From positions 1 through 45,536 of IMG/VR virus record IMGVR_UViG_3300037136_000114: DNA of 45,536 bases; one strand, given 5' to 3'. Positions 38,658-45,431 of this stretch are shown one piece after another. Numbering within the stretch: the stretch's first letter is position 1; every line of letters begins with the position of its first letter. This stretch comes from a virus. The translations under genes were made by a program, and so were the position numbers. The notes under the pieces were generated by a model that was given only the letters and a program-made list of their open reading frames with translations, was not told the DNA's origin and did not search any database.

Positions 38658-38864
38658 AACTTCCCCGTCGCATTCAACTTGATTTTTTGTAACTGGTTCG
38701 TTACGTTGTGAATCAAGGAATACGCAATTTCTACCCTAGAGCCTCGATTCGGAGCTGTAAAGACCCCGGATCGGGGCTTTTCGGTATTTATTTTCCATGC
38801 TAATCGAAGCCAACATAGCCGGAGTCGCGGCTGGTCTATAGGAACTTTAATGCCCTTTTTTTGA
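38658..38864. other. Divergent intergenic region with a hairpin
   Basis: 207 bases between the leftward replication operon and the rightward tRNA/rusA genes. No ORF of note. It holds the GC-rich hairpin at 38764-38776 and AT-rich stretches that could carry divergent promoters. TTGATT and other near-matches exist but no convincing pair of hexamers. Confidence 0.4.
38764..38781 (+). terminator. Short Rho-independent terminator-like hairpin
   Basis: CCCCG (38764-38768) pairs with CGGGG (38772-38776) across a GAT loop and is followed by CTTTT. It reads as a terminator on the plus strand although no plus gene precedes it closely; it may attenuate transcription entering the tRNA gene. Confidence 0.4.
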
Positions 38865-38955
38865 TGAGGAGTACCCGAGTTGGTAGCAGGGACCGGACTG
38901 TTAATCCGGTGGAGTGAAATATCTCCCGCCGCACGTTCGAGTCGTGCCTCCTCAG
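38865..38955 (+). tRNA. tRNA with GTT (Asn) anticodon and a long variable arm
   Basis: Acceptor stem TGAGGAG (38865-38871) pairs with CTCCTCA (38948-38954); the D arm is CCCGAGTTGGTAGCAGGG; anticodon stem CCGGA/TCCGG encloses CTGTTAA, anticodon GTT at 38900-38902. The variable region (about 21 bases) contains a GGAG/CTCC stem. T stem GCACG/CGTGC with TTCGAGT loop. All four stems form with no mismatch. A long variable arm is the class II form of Leu/Ser/Tyr tRNAs and not expected for Asn. Confidence 0.85.
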
Positions 38956-39001
38956 ATTCCCTAGTTTTTAGTTATAGCGAGTTTAGGGTAAATTATCCCA
39001 A

Positions 39002-39370
39002 ATGCCTTATACTTTGGAATTCGAGATCCCAGGCCTGCCAAAGCTTATTAATGCCCAATCCAGAGGCCACTGGGCCGTTGGATGGCGAGAGGCTAAGAAA
39101 TGGAAGTTCGCCGTTCGCATGTTCGCACGACCTAATCGCCCCGAGATCCCCTTAAAAAGAGCACGGATAACTCTTACGAGATTTTCGTGCTCAAAGTCCG
39201 GTCCTGACGTAGATAACCTCGCGGGCTCTTGGAAACATGTGCAGGACGGCCTAAAAGACGCTGGGATCATCGAGGACGACTCACCCGCGCATATTGAGGC
39301 CATTTACGAATGGAGGCCTTGTGGGCGCGGCCAGGGCCGCATAAAGGTAAGGGTAGAGCAGATAGAATGA
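39002..39370 (+). CDS. rusA: RusA-family Holliday junction resolvase
   Basis: 122 residues. FEIPGLPKLINAQSRGHW at the N-terminus and the catalytic region GPDVDNLAGSWKHVQDGLKD, AGIIEDDS carry the conserved Asp residues of RusA. It resolves four-way DNA junctions made during recombination and replication. ATG 39002 is the first good start; the gene ends in an ATGA overlap with the next. Confidence 0.85.
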   Translation: MPYTLEFEIPGLPKLINAQSRGHWAVGWREAKKWKFAVRMFARPNRPEIPLKRARITLTRFSCSKSGPDVDNLAGSWKHVQDGLKDAGIIEDDSPAHIEAIYEWRPCGRGQGRIKVRVEQIE

Positions 39371-39648
39371 AATACGCCGGCCCAGAGGTTATTTGTTGCG
39401 TGACGGGTAGCCCAGGCGGCGACATTCACCATTTACTGACCCGTAAGTCACATCCTGAGTTTAAAGACAAAAGTTGGAATCAAATACCATTAAGCCATTC
39501 TCTTCACGTCATGATTCACGCAAAAGGCCTAAATTATATGGCCAGAAACTTTCCCTCCATTGAAACCTGGTTAATCGAAAATGGTTGGGAACGAGATGAA
39601 TTTAAGAAAAAATGGTTCCATCCAGCCGCCGTGCAGCGTGATAATTAA
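39367..39648 (+). CDS. Small HNH-like / DUF968-like nuclease
   Basis: 93 residues from ATG 39367, coupled to rusA. VICCVTGSPGGDIHHLLTRK, WNQIPLSHSLHVMIHAKGLN and a C-terminal helical region resemble the short HNH proteins (HxxH and N/H motifs) found next to rusA and NinG-like genes. Only one Cys pair is present, so metal binding may differ. Confidence 0.6.
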   Translation: MKYAGPEVICCVTGSPGGDIHHLLTRKSHPEFKDKSWNQIPLSHSLHVMIHAKGLNYMARNFPSIETWLIENGWERDEFKKKWFHPAAVQRDN

Positions 39649-39694
39649 GAATATTCTTGTAAACTGCGGGCAAATTTTGTAATCACTATATGGC

Positions 39695-39892
39695 ATGAAG
39701 ACTAAATCCTTAATTGATCAAGCACTAAAATCAAAGAAAATTCATCGTACTGGCCATAGGGTTACGGTGGACGTATGGGAAACTCTTATGGCTCTATCTG
39801 AAACAACGGGGCTTTCGGTTAATGAGATCATCAATACCGCCGTCTTGGACCTAATTGCTAAAGAATCCTATCGCTTAAAAGAAGCCGCATAG
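39695..39892 (+). CDS. Ribbon-helix-helix DNA-binding protein
   Basis: 65 residues. KKIHRTGHRVTVDVWETLMA, LSETTGLSVNEIINTAVLDL is a beta strand plus two helices as in Arc/MetJ/CopG repressors. It is the best candidate for an early regulator. The direct repeats TTGTTGTC/TTGTTGAC just downstream and the ATTTTGT motifs around it could be its operators. Confidence 0.75.
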   Translation: MKTKSLIDQALKSKKIHRTGHRVTVDVWETLMALSETTGLSVNEIINTAVLDLIAKESYRLKEAA

Positions 39893-39898
39893 CAACAC

Positions 39899-39947
39899 AT
39901 TTTGTTGTCGTTTCTTGTTGACAAGCCACATCAATTACTCCTATGGC
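39899..39947 (+). promoter_or_regulatory. Candidate promoter with direct-repeat operator
   Basis: TTGTTGTC (39902-39909) and TTGTTGAC (39915-39922) are direct repeats spaced 13 bases. The second overlaps a consensus -35 TTGACA (39918-39923), with a possible -10 TATGGC at 18-base spacing. It lies directly upstream of the 39955 gene and after the RHH gene. Confidence 0.5.
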
Positions 39948-39954
39948 TTAAGGT

Positions 39955-40125
39955 ATGAATGAGGCGACTAAAGAACAAACGGTAGTTTCCCAGCTAAGCG
40001 AGGTCATAGAGCTAATTGAATCTGGAGCCATTGCCGATGCTCTTTACCTTCTAAAAGACCTCAAAATGAGATTTGAAATGAAGGATAGAATAGGGAAATG
40101 GGGAGGGGGGGATTCCGCCGCGTGA
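39955..40125 (+). CDS. Small helical protein, 56 aa
   Basis: ATG 39955 preceded by TTAAGG. The helical sequence (EQTVVSQLSEVIELIESG, AIADALYLLKDLKMRFEMK) could form a coiled coil. The gene ends in a GTGA overlap with a membrane peptide. No family recognised. Confidence 0.6.
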   Translation: MNEATKEQTVVSQLSEVIELIESGAIADALYLLKDLKMRFEMKDRIGKWGGGDSAA

Positions 40126-40205
40126 CTCCTTTAGCACGAGTTATTATCAGCACAGCACTTTTTGGGATTCAACTCGCGTGGTTATATTATGTATGCATCC
40201 ATTAA
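40122..40205 (+). CDS. 27-aa membrane peptide
   Basis: GTG 40122 overlaps the upstream stop (GTGA). The product begins MTPLARVIISTALFGIQLAW and is nearly all a single membrane span. It ends one base before the next start. Translation is supported only by coupling. Confidence 0.45.
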   Translation: MTPLARVIISTALFGIQLAWLYYVCIH

Positions 40206-40206
40206 T

Positions 40207-40575
40207 ATGAGAGATCTTAAAACATTTAAAGATTTAAAGTTTAGGCCGCATCCCGCCGGAGCAACTGGCGTACAAGCAAAAATGTTTTTCCCAAACGGTT
40301 ATGGCATAAGTGTTGTAAGATTTGAAATGGCTGGTCTTGGCATTGTGGATAGATTCTGGTGTGAAACATTTAAAGCCTCTAAAGAAAGTTTTAATTCATA
40401 TGCAAGTCTAACTAATAATGAAGACGAATGGGAAGTTGCCGTTTTAAAGGGGACTGAGGATGAGTGGAATCTTTGCTATTCAACGCCTCTAACTGATGAT
40501 GTGATTGGGCACGTGAACGCTGATATGGTCACAAACATCATGGGCTCGATTCAAAATCTTGAGACTGTAAAATGA
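40207..40575 (+). CDS. Hypothetical phage protein, 122 aa
   Basis: Start at ATG 40207 (MRDLKTFKDLKF) directly after the membrane peptide; ATG 40189 is the alternative. Beta-rich with HPAGATGVQAKMFFPNGYGI, SVVRFEMAGLGIVD and NNEDEWEVAVLKGTEDEWNL. It matches a small family of phage hypothetical proteins I recall as lacking an assigned function. The stop overlaps a 19-residue ORF. Confidence 0.65.
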   Translation: MRDLKTFKDLKFRPHPAGATGVQAKMFFPNGYGISVVRFEMAGLGIVDRFWCETFKASKESFNSYASLTNNEDEWEVAVLKGTEDEWNLCYSTPLTDDVIGHVNADMVTNIMGSIQNLETVK

Positions 40576-40631
40576 CTCCTGACGATATGTTGATGAAAAT
40601 TTCGGACATCATCAACGTCACCTACAGGTAG
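40572..40631 (+). CDS. 19-aa coupled ORF (possible remnant)
   Basis: MTPDDMLMKISDIINVTYR starts in an ATGA overlap and stops after 19 codons, overlapping by 10 bases the end of the opposing gene. It may be a truncated gene at the junction of two transcription units. Confidence 0.3.
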   Translation: MTPDDMLMKISDIINVTYR

Positions 40632-40867
40632 GCTAATAGTTCCCGCCACTCGTGATCGGTATCCGGCCGGGTTGGGGTGAGCGACATCATGGTGTGGCGG
40701 TTCTGCCCACAGGAACAAGGGTGGGCCGCCAGGCCAGCATAGCCGGTCTCTAAAAAAGCCCGGTCAGCTACCATTTCTTTACCGCAGGCGTCGCAGCACT
40801 TTCTCAACAAGGTTAAGCCAGGGTATTTCTTAAGCCATTCGCGAATACACGTATCGACGAAAATCAA
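40622..40867 (-). CDS. Zinc-ribbon-like protein, 81 aa
   Basis: TTG 40867 is chosen because GGGAGGG lies 6 bases upstream; the ORF extends to 40882. The sequence CCDACGKEMVAD and HPCSCGQNRH give a likely zinc-binding pair of Cys motifs. Function unknown. Confidence 0.5.
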   Translation of the reverse strand: MIFVDTCIREWLKKYPGLTLLRKCCDACGKEMVADRAFLETGYAGLAAHPCSCGQNRHTMMSLTPTRPDTDHEWRELLAYL

Positions 40868-40911
40868 TATCTGCCCTCCCAATGAAAGTTTAAAGGTGGC
40901 GTATGGGTGCC

Positions 40912-40929
40912 GTTTTGTAATTATAAAAC
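40912..40929. promoter_or_regulatory. 18-bp near-palindrome in the divergent region
   Basis: GTTTTGTAATTATAAAAC is symmetric except for one position pair, with centre TAATTA. It lies between the minus zinc-ribbon gene and a small plus gene and shares TTTTGTAAT with a site before the RHH gene. Operator-like. Confidence 0.4.
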
Positions 40930-40954
40930 ATAATAATTTAACTTTTGCGTCTAT

Positions 40955-40978
40955 AAAAAGCTAAATTTTTGGCTTTTT
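40955..40978. terminator. Bidirectional terminator-like hairpin
   Basis: AAAAAGC (40955-40961) pairs with GCTTTTT (40972-40978) across a 10-base loop; A-rich upstream and T-rich downstream arms make it usable from either side. The stem is weak. Confidence 0.4.
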
Positions 40979-40995
40979 GTGGCCGAAAGGTCCAT

Positions 40996-41097
40996 ATGGC
41001 TAGAAAAAGGCGTTTAAGCTTTGTGGAGATCGCCGGTATCAGCCACGCGGGTCCGAGTCACTACAGCTATTGCCCGTTATATAGAAATGCAGATTAA
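40996..41097 (+). CDS. 33-aa small protein
   Basis: GAAAGG lies 8 bases before ATG 40996. The product starts MARKRRLSFVEIAGISHAGP and has a basic head and Tyr/His/Cys tail. Its stop overlaps the end of the convergent 50-residue gene. Unknown function. Confidence 0.4.
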   Translation: MARKRRLSFVEIAGISHAGPSHYSYCPLYRNAD

Positions 41098-41246
41098 GCC
41101 CCTAAGTAAGCAATCCTAGCCGCAAGATAATCAGCCCACGCGGACTCTCTGAGTCTTAAATAATAGGGATGAGTATTATCCATTTTAGCCCAGCGAAGGT
41201 AGCATTCAATCCAGATTTGTTTTCGTTCCTCAAGACTTAAACTCAT
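41094..41246 (-). CDS. 50-aa helical protein
   Basis: The ATG overlaps the stop of the preceding gene (ATGA). SLEERKQIWIECYLRWAKMD and ESAWADYLAARIAYLGA are amphipathic helices. Not recognised, but sequence character is protein-like. Confidence 0.55.
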   Translation of the reverse strand: MSLSLEERKQIWIECYLRWAKMDNTHPYYLRLRESAWADYLAARIAYLGA

Positions 41247-41431
41247 GCAGTAGCCTCGGCTTCCTCATTAACAAAAAGTCTTTCTTGTTTTTCGGTGATT
41301 CGCACAATGGCATCATCAAAATCACAGAAACTTAGGCATGCTCTTTTAACCCAAGAAAGAATTTCTTCGTCCTCAAGGCCCGTTTCGGTTAAAATCAAAA
41401 GCTCTAATCGAACAGCTTTTTTTAGTGCCAT
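41243..41431 (-). CDS. Hypothetical protein, 62 aa
   Basis: Helical and acidic (LELLILTETGLEDEEILSW, CLSFCDFDDAIVRITEKQE). ATGA overlap at its end and 10-base overlap with the preceding basic ORF. No family recognised. Confidence 0.55.
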   Translation of the reverse strand: MALKKAVRLELLILTETGLEDEEILSWVKRACLSFCDFDDAIVRITEKQERLFVNEEAEATA

Positions 41432-41553
41432 AGATTTAGTTTACAGGGTTTTTGTCTTTTAATGGGCTTGCGCACTGCGCGTCGTCGCTTTTTTCTATCG
41501 GGAGAATTGTCTGAACATTCTAGCATAAGACCAACGCCACTTTTACGTTTCAT
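41422..41553 (-). CDS. 43-aa basic protein
   Basis: MKRKSGVGLMLECSDNSPDR then a strongly basic run (KKRRRAVRKPIKRQK). Overlaps neighbours at both ends. Probably nucleic-acid-binding if translated. Confidence 0.45.
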   Translation of the reverse strand: MKRKSGVGLMLECSDNSPDRKKRRRAVRKPIKRQKPCKLNLWH

Positions 41554-41755
41554 GGATTTCCTCATCTTGGAAATCAATCTTTAAACATTTCCATGCATTT
41601 AGAGGAATTTGAAGTGTTCCGCCTTCATCAAGATCTTCCCAAACTTCAGACCATGAAGCGGAAAATTGTCTATGCCAGTGGATGAAATTACCCCCATGCA
41701 GATATTTCAGGCGACGTGGTTTCCCCGTTTTATCTATGTAATGACGAATTATCAT
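41543..41755 (-). CDS. Hypothetical protein, 70 aa
   Basis: ATG 41755 (MIIRHYIDKTGKPRRLKYLH) is chosen over the longer frame, which would run far into the metallophosphoesterase gene. Trp-rich centre (IHWHRQFSASWSEVWEDLD). It overlaps the upstream gene by 26 bases. Unknown function. Confidence 0.55.
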   Translation of the reverse strand: MIIRHYIDKTGKPRRLKYLHGGNFIHWHRQFSASWSEVWEDLDEGGTLQIPLNAWKCLKIDFQDEEIHET

Positions 41756-42650
41756 ATTGGGAATGTTTCCAAACGTAAGAAGAAGTAAATTTATCAAAAA
41801 CCTGAATGGATTCTCCAAAAATAACAGTGAACCCATTTAAAGGCTTTGGGCAGTCATTAATTTCAAAGGTGGTATATTCGAAATTACTAAGATCGGCCAA
41901 GCACGGCATATCCACTGCTTGCCATCGGCCGTCACTTGTAACTGCCATGGCTGAATGATGTCCATGTCCAAGGGCGATATGTTTTTGCCATTGTTGAGCA
42001 ATCTTTTGAGCTATGCCTCCACGAAGCCTTGAATATTGTCTTGGATGTCCCACCACAACGTTTTGATTTACGTTTATAAAAGAACGTGCAGAAACTTTAA
42101 CATTTTTGTGCTCACCAAACATTTTCCAAAGACGTTGAACGGCGACTTCCCCTCTAAAAACCTTAACAAGCCTATCAACATCATGGTTCCCCCCGAGGAA
42201 ATAAACTTCCTTAAACATCTCAGAAACCACGTTTAATAATGACTCAGCAGCTTTAAAGTCGTCCTCTAATTCGGAACGTCTTCGATAATAACCACCTATG
42301 TGCTTTGATATTTGATTTGCATCAATGAAATCGCCTGAGATTATAACCTTTTCGCAGTCAACATTTTTCCCAAATGATATTGCTTTTTCGAGCCATTCTT
42401 TGCTGTGAAGAGGACAATGAACATCGGATAAAATCAGAATCGGTTTAGAGCTATGAATATGTGTGATTGGCTCAATGGGCAGAGGTTTCCAAGCGGTAGT
42501 TCCTTCAAGTTTGGCTTTTAGCTCAGCATAACGTGGGGTATATCCGCTTTCATGCACTTCACATTTTTTGCTGCAAAATGGAGGAACTCGCCCGTGTCTG
42601 AGTTGTTCGCCACAAACCGGACAATGCGGTCTGATGATTTTTACACCCAC
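41730..42650 (-). CDS. Metallophosphoesterase with N-terminal zinc ribbon
   Basis: 306 residues. A zinc ribbon (CPVCGEQL...FCSKKCEVHE) occupies residues 10-33. The phosphoesterase motifs are ILILSDVHCPLH (DxH), VIISGDFIDAN (GD), YFLGGNHDVDR (GNHD) and ALGHGHHSAM (GHGH). It is the second such enzyme in the genome and is unrelated in length to the first. The substrate is unknown. Confidence 0.85.
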   Translation of the reverse strand: MGVKIIRPHCPVCGEQLRHGRVPPFCSKKCEVHESGYTPRYAELKAKLEGTTAWKPLPIEPITHIHSSKPILILSDVHCPLHSKEWLEKAISFGKNVDCEKVIISGDFIDANQISKHIGGYYRRRSELEDDFKAAESLLNVVSEMFKEVYFLGGNHDVDRLVKVFRGEVAVQRLWKMFGEHKNVKVSARSFINVNQNVVVGHPRQYSRLRGGIAQKIAQQWQKHIALGHGHHSAMAVTSDGRWQAVDMPCLADLSNFEYTTFEINDCPKPLNGFTVIFGESIQVFDKFTSSYVWKHSQYDNSSLHR

Positions 42651-42783
42651 TTCATTCAGTATGCGGGTAAATTAATTGGACGGAATATCTAAATTTTGAC
42701 GATTAAAGCTTCATTCCCCTTTCGCTTTACGAATTGTGGCTTTCGCGGCGTTTGATTACCTTTACGGGTTCCATTTTTTCACC
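42651..42783. other. Intergenic region, little content
   Basis: 133 bases. The only ORFs are a 15-codon frame on the minus strand starting with MEPVKVIKRRESHNS at about 42774 and a few shorter ones. No clear terminator or promoter seen. Confidence 0.3.
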
Positions 42784-43311
42784 CTACACCCTACATGGCA
42801 TCAACAAACAGCTTGCCCGATGGGAGCCTTTTACTTTTATTTTTATTGCCTGCATCGGATCGGACTTTGAAAATGATATTTGAACAATATCGCCATCTTT
42901 GCAGCTAAGCGCCTTGCTCAATTCGTAAAGATATTTCGCGTTAAAAGAAATCGATATATCATCTTTATATTTCGGAGCTACGGCCTCCAAATCCGGGAAA
43001 TCTATCCTTGAAAATTTCACTTGATAATTATTGAAAGAGAGAAAATCCTTGCCTTTTTCTATCTCCACGGTTTTAAAGGTTTTCAGTATGGCGATGTCCT
43101 CTTTGAAAAACGATAAATGCCTGTCTCCGATAAGCTCGGGTAGGGAGTCGTTTTCAATCCGCTCCGTTATCATACGAAAACCGTCGGTGACTCTTAAAAC
43201 CAATTCGCGACGCTCTTTACCTGCTGATAGATCCACGGCCTGCAAATGGCGTCGGATCTCATCCTTCGATGCGATTGGGTGTAGGGCTATAATTCTTTTT
43301 ATTAGTTCCAT
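42784..43311 (-). CDS. Beta sliding clamp C-terminal-like protein
   Basis: 175 residues from ATG 43311, chosen for the AAAGGAATAAAAAT leader; the longer frame to 43404 lies in the lipoprotein ORF. The C-terminal part (ISFNAKYLYELSKALSCKDG, DIVQISFSKSDPMQAIKIKV, ASCLLMPCRV) matches the last domain of DNA polymerase III beta, including an MPxR-type end. The N-terminal part is helical with IRRHLQAVDLSAGKERREL. A mini-clamp or clamp-mimicking protein is suggested. Confidence 0.6.
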   Translation of the reverse strand: MELIKRIIALHPIASKDEIRRHLQAVDLSAGKERRELVLRVTDGFRMITERIENDSLPELIGDRHLSFFKEDIAILKTFKTVEIEKGKDFLSFNNYQVKFSRIDFPDLEAVAPKYKDDISISFNAKYLYELSKALSCKDGDIVQISFSKSDPMQAIKIKVKGSHRASCLLMPCRV

Positions 43312-43324
43312 ATTTTTATTCCTT

Positions 43325-43465
43325 TCACTGTAAAAGTTTGCCTGATGAGTTAGCCGTACCATTCTCGATTCCCATTGAGATATTAAGCTTAAGTCCATGC
43401 TCACATCCGGCTAGCAGGCTTAGCCCAATAAAAATACTGTAAAGATTTGTGGTCTTGTTGTTCAT
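43325..43465 (-). CDS. 46-aa lipoprotein
   Basis: MNNKTTNLYSIFIGLSLLAG followed by Cys gives a lipoprotein signal with lipobox LAGC (Cys21). The mature peptide is only 26 residues. Its stop lies just before the Shine-Dalgarno of the clamp-like gene. Could be a superinfection-exclusion type lipoprotein; inference only. Confidence 0.6.
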   Translation of the reverse strand: MNNKTTNLYSIFIGLSLLAGCEHGLKLNISMGIENGTANSSGKLLQ

Positions 43466-43471
43466 GCTCCT

Positions 43472-43477
43472 ATTATA
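43472..43477 (-). promoter_or_regulatory. Extended -10 promoter for the lipoprotein operon
   Basis: On the minus strand TGTTATAAT is a perfect extended -10, only 6 bases before the start codon, so the transcript would be nearly leaderless. No -35 consensus is seen, as often with extended -10 promoters. Confidence 0.5.
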
Positions 43478-43623
43478 ACACATTGCGTTAGAAAGTGGGT
43501 AATAAACGATGGCTGTAAGCTAGCGAAACTTGGGGTCATTTCATCGCACCGCGACGGGTATTTCTTGCCGGTATATTTTACAATGGGATAGGGGAACGTA
43601 TAAATGGTGCAGGGGGAGGGCTT

Positions 43624-43806
43624 TTGCTAGAAAAGCTTGGGTTATCGTTTACAGCCATTTTTAACAGTGCAAGAACCACGGTCGATGGTGGATGGAGAAT
43701 AACCTTTGATCTCTCAAACACCGATTCAGACAAAATTTCCGAAATCGCTGCCCTTCAACATCAACTTTTACAAATAGCTATTATCCCAATTGGTGATTCT
43801 GAGTGA
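43624..43806 (+). CDS. Hypothetical protein, 60 aa
   Basis: TTG start at 43624 after GGGGGAGGG. FTAIFNSARTTVDGGWRITFDL then DKISEIAALQHQLLQIAIIP resembles small phage proteins of a beta-strand plus helix fold. The stop overlaps the methyltransferase start (GTGA). Confidence 0.6.
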   Translation: MLEKLGLSFTAIFNSARTTVDGGWRITFDLSNTDSDKISEIAALQHQLLQIAIIPIGDSE

Positions 43807-45431
43807 TTCATCACGGCTGTTGTCTTGATATTCTAAAAACTCTCCAAGAAAATTCTGTGGATGCAATTGTAACCGACCCTCCATATGGCTTAAGCTTTAT
43901 GGGCAAGAAATGGGATTACGATGTGCCTAAGGTCGAGGTATGGCGTGAGATCATGAGGGTTTTGAAGCCCGGGGGGCACGCACTCATCGCTTGCGGCACA
44001 CGCACGCAGCACAGGATGGCCGTTAACATTGAGGACGCGGGCTTTGAGATCCGGGATGTAATCAGCTATTTATACGGGAGTGGATTCCCAAAATCTCTCA
44101 ACGTCCAAAAGTCTGCGCGATCGGCGGGGATTGGTTGTGACTGCGAACCGAAAGCCAAACTCGAAATGCCCTCAATGTCTAATGCCAATGTACAAAAGAC
44201 CGTTTCAATTGAAGAGACAGAAGACGGCTCTTTGCAGTCGGGCTTGCAGGAACAAAACATACAAACATCTAGGACCGAGGGGGCCAAACCCGAATCTTCA
44301 AATGGAAAAGAATCCTGCATGGAAGGGCGGAGTGACCTTCAAGAGAACCAAGGGGAATTACATCGGACCGAAGTATGTGCGATGTCCGAAGCAATTCTTG
44401 GCGATGGCACGCAAGGACGGTTACATAATGGAACATCGTTTAGTGATGGCGCAGAGCTTGGGTCGGATGCTGAGCCGAATAGAAGTAGTTCACCACAAGG
44501 ACCACAACACTCGGAACAACTTAATAACCAATCTGGAATTATTTGCGAACAACGGCGAACACAAACGTGCGGAAGCTGTGGCAAAGCAATCTTTGACCCA
44601 GGTCTAGGCACAGCACTTAAGCCCGCATGTGAGTTCTGGACGCTAGCCCGTAAACCGATCTCAGAGAAGACCGTTGCCGCGAATGTATTGAAGTGGGGGA
44701 CGGGGGGACTCAATATTGATGCGAGTAGGGTTAGTGGCGAATATAAATGGAGAGCAAGCGACTCAAGGGATTTTGGAGAATCCTCATTTAAGTCCGGTTC
44801 ATTTGGCGATGGGCCCAATGCTCAAGGCCGCTTCCCCGCGAACCTAATCCTAGATGAAGAAGCAGCGGCTATGCTTGATGAGCAGACGAAGAATTTACAT
44901 GGGGCAGGGTTTAAAATTCATGATAATTTTGTGGGAAATAAGGGGAGCAAAAATATAAATCTTGGGGGTGGAATTACAAGCAATAGATTCGGCGACACCG
45001 GCGGTGCATCCCGCTTTTTCTACGTAGCTAAAGCGTCAAAAAGCGAGAGAAACGCTGGGCTTGAAATAGCTTCAAAGCAAAACGCTCAAATTGATGGCGC
45101 TATTTTAAATGAAGATGACTCTGGAAATCCAAACACAAGGGGCCGAAAAGCTAATCCCATAGATTGCGTTACCCAAAATAAAAAACTGCATAAAGAAGGT
45201 AATTTTCACCCCACTGTTAAACCCATAAAGCTCATGGCCTATCTCTGCCGCCTAATCACGCCTCCAAACGGCATAATCCTCGATCCATTCATGGGATCTG
45301 GCTCAACAGGAGTTGCGGCTAAGAACCTAGGCTTTGAATTCATCGGCATTGAGCGTGAAGCTGAATATGTCGAAATCGCTAAGCGTAGAATCATGAAAAT
45401 AACACAAGATTACAGCGAAAGACTGTTATGA
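43803..45431 (+). CDS. DNA methyltransferase (beta-class) with an internal HNH gene
   Basis: 542 residues from GTG 43803. The DPPY motif TDPPYGLSF (25-33) and the FxGxG-type SAM motif DPFMGSGSTG (494-503) occur in the order of class beta amino-methyltransferases (N6-adenine or N4-cytosine). Between them are ALKPACEFWTLARKPISEKT and a long insertion. Residues about 110-262 read as a Ser/Gln/Glu-rich chain because another frame here encodes an HNH nuclease. That region is bounded by Cys motifs (GCDCE and TCGSCGK), perhaps halves of one zinc ribbon. The enzyme may protect phage DNA from restriction. Confidence 0.9.
   Translation: MIHHGCCLDILKTLQENSVDAIVTDPPYGLSFMGKKWDYDVPKVEVWREIMRVLKPGGHALIACGTRTQHRMAVNIEDAGFEIRDVISYLYGSGFPKSLNVQKSARSAGIGCDCEPKAKLEMPSMSNANVQKTVSIEETEDGSLQSGLQEQNIQTSRTEGAKPESSNGKESCMEGRSDLQENQGELHRTEVCAMSEAILGDGTQGRLHNGTSFSDGAELGSDAEPNRSSSPQGPQHSEQLNNQSGIICEQRRTQTCGSCGKAIFDPGLGTALKPACEFWTLARKPISEKTVAANVLKWGTGGLNIDASRVSGEYKWRASDSRDFGESSFKSGSFGDGPNAQGRFPANLILDEEAAAMLDEQTKNLHGAGFKIHDNFVGNKGSKNINLGGGITSNRFGDTGGASRFFYVAKASKSERNAGLEIASKQNAQIDGAILNEDDSGNPNTRGRKANPIDCVTQNKKLHKEGNFHPTVKPIKLMAYLCRLITPPNGIILDPFMGSGSTGVAAKNLGFEFIGIEREAEYVEIAKRRIMKITQDYSERLL
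44137..44607 (+). CDS. HNH endonuclease encoded in a second frame inside the methyltransferase gene
   Basis: 156 residues from GTG 44137 (GGCGGGGA upstream); the frame is open from 44080. SKCPQCLMPMYKRPFQLKRQ, TALCSRACRNK is a zinc-type N-terminus. KDGYIMEHRLVMAQSLGRML and IEVVHHKDHNTRNNLITNLE is a standard phage HNH core, followed by LFANNGEHKRAEA. It is in the +1 frame relative to the methyltransferase over its whole length, and both frames are open. This is a nested homing-type endonuclease gene. Confidence 0.8.
   Translation: MTANRKPNSKCPQCLMPMYKRPFQLKRQKTALCSRACRNKTYKHLGPRGPNPNLQMEKNPAWKGGVTFKRTKGNYIGPKYVRCPKQFLAMARKDGYIMEHRLVMAQSLGRMLSRIEVVHHKDHNTRNNLITNLELFANNGEHKRAEAVAKQSLTQV

Noticed and set aside
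44339-44818. Minus-strand 159-residue ORF opposite the methyltransferase
   Set aside because: Ser/Pro/Leu-rich complement without start signals; the plus-strand HNH frame explains the region better.
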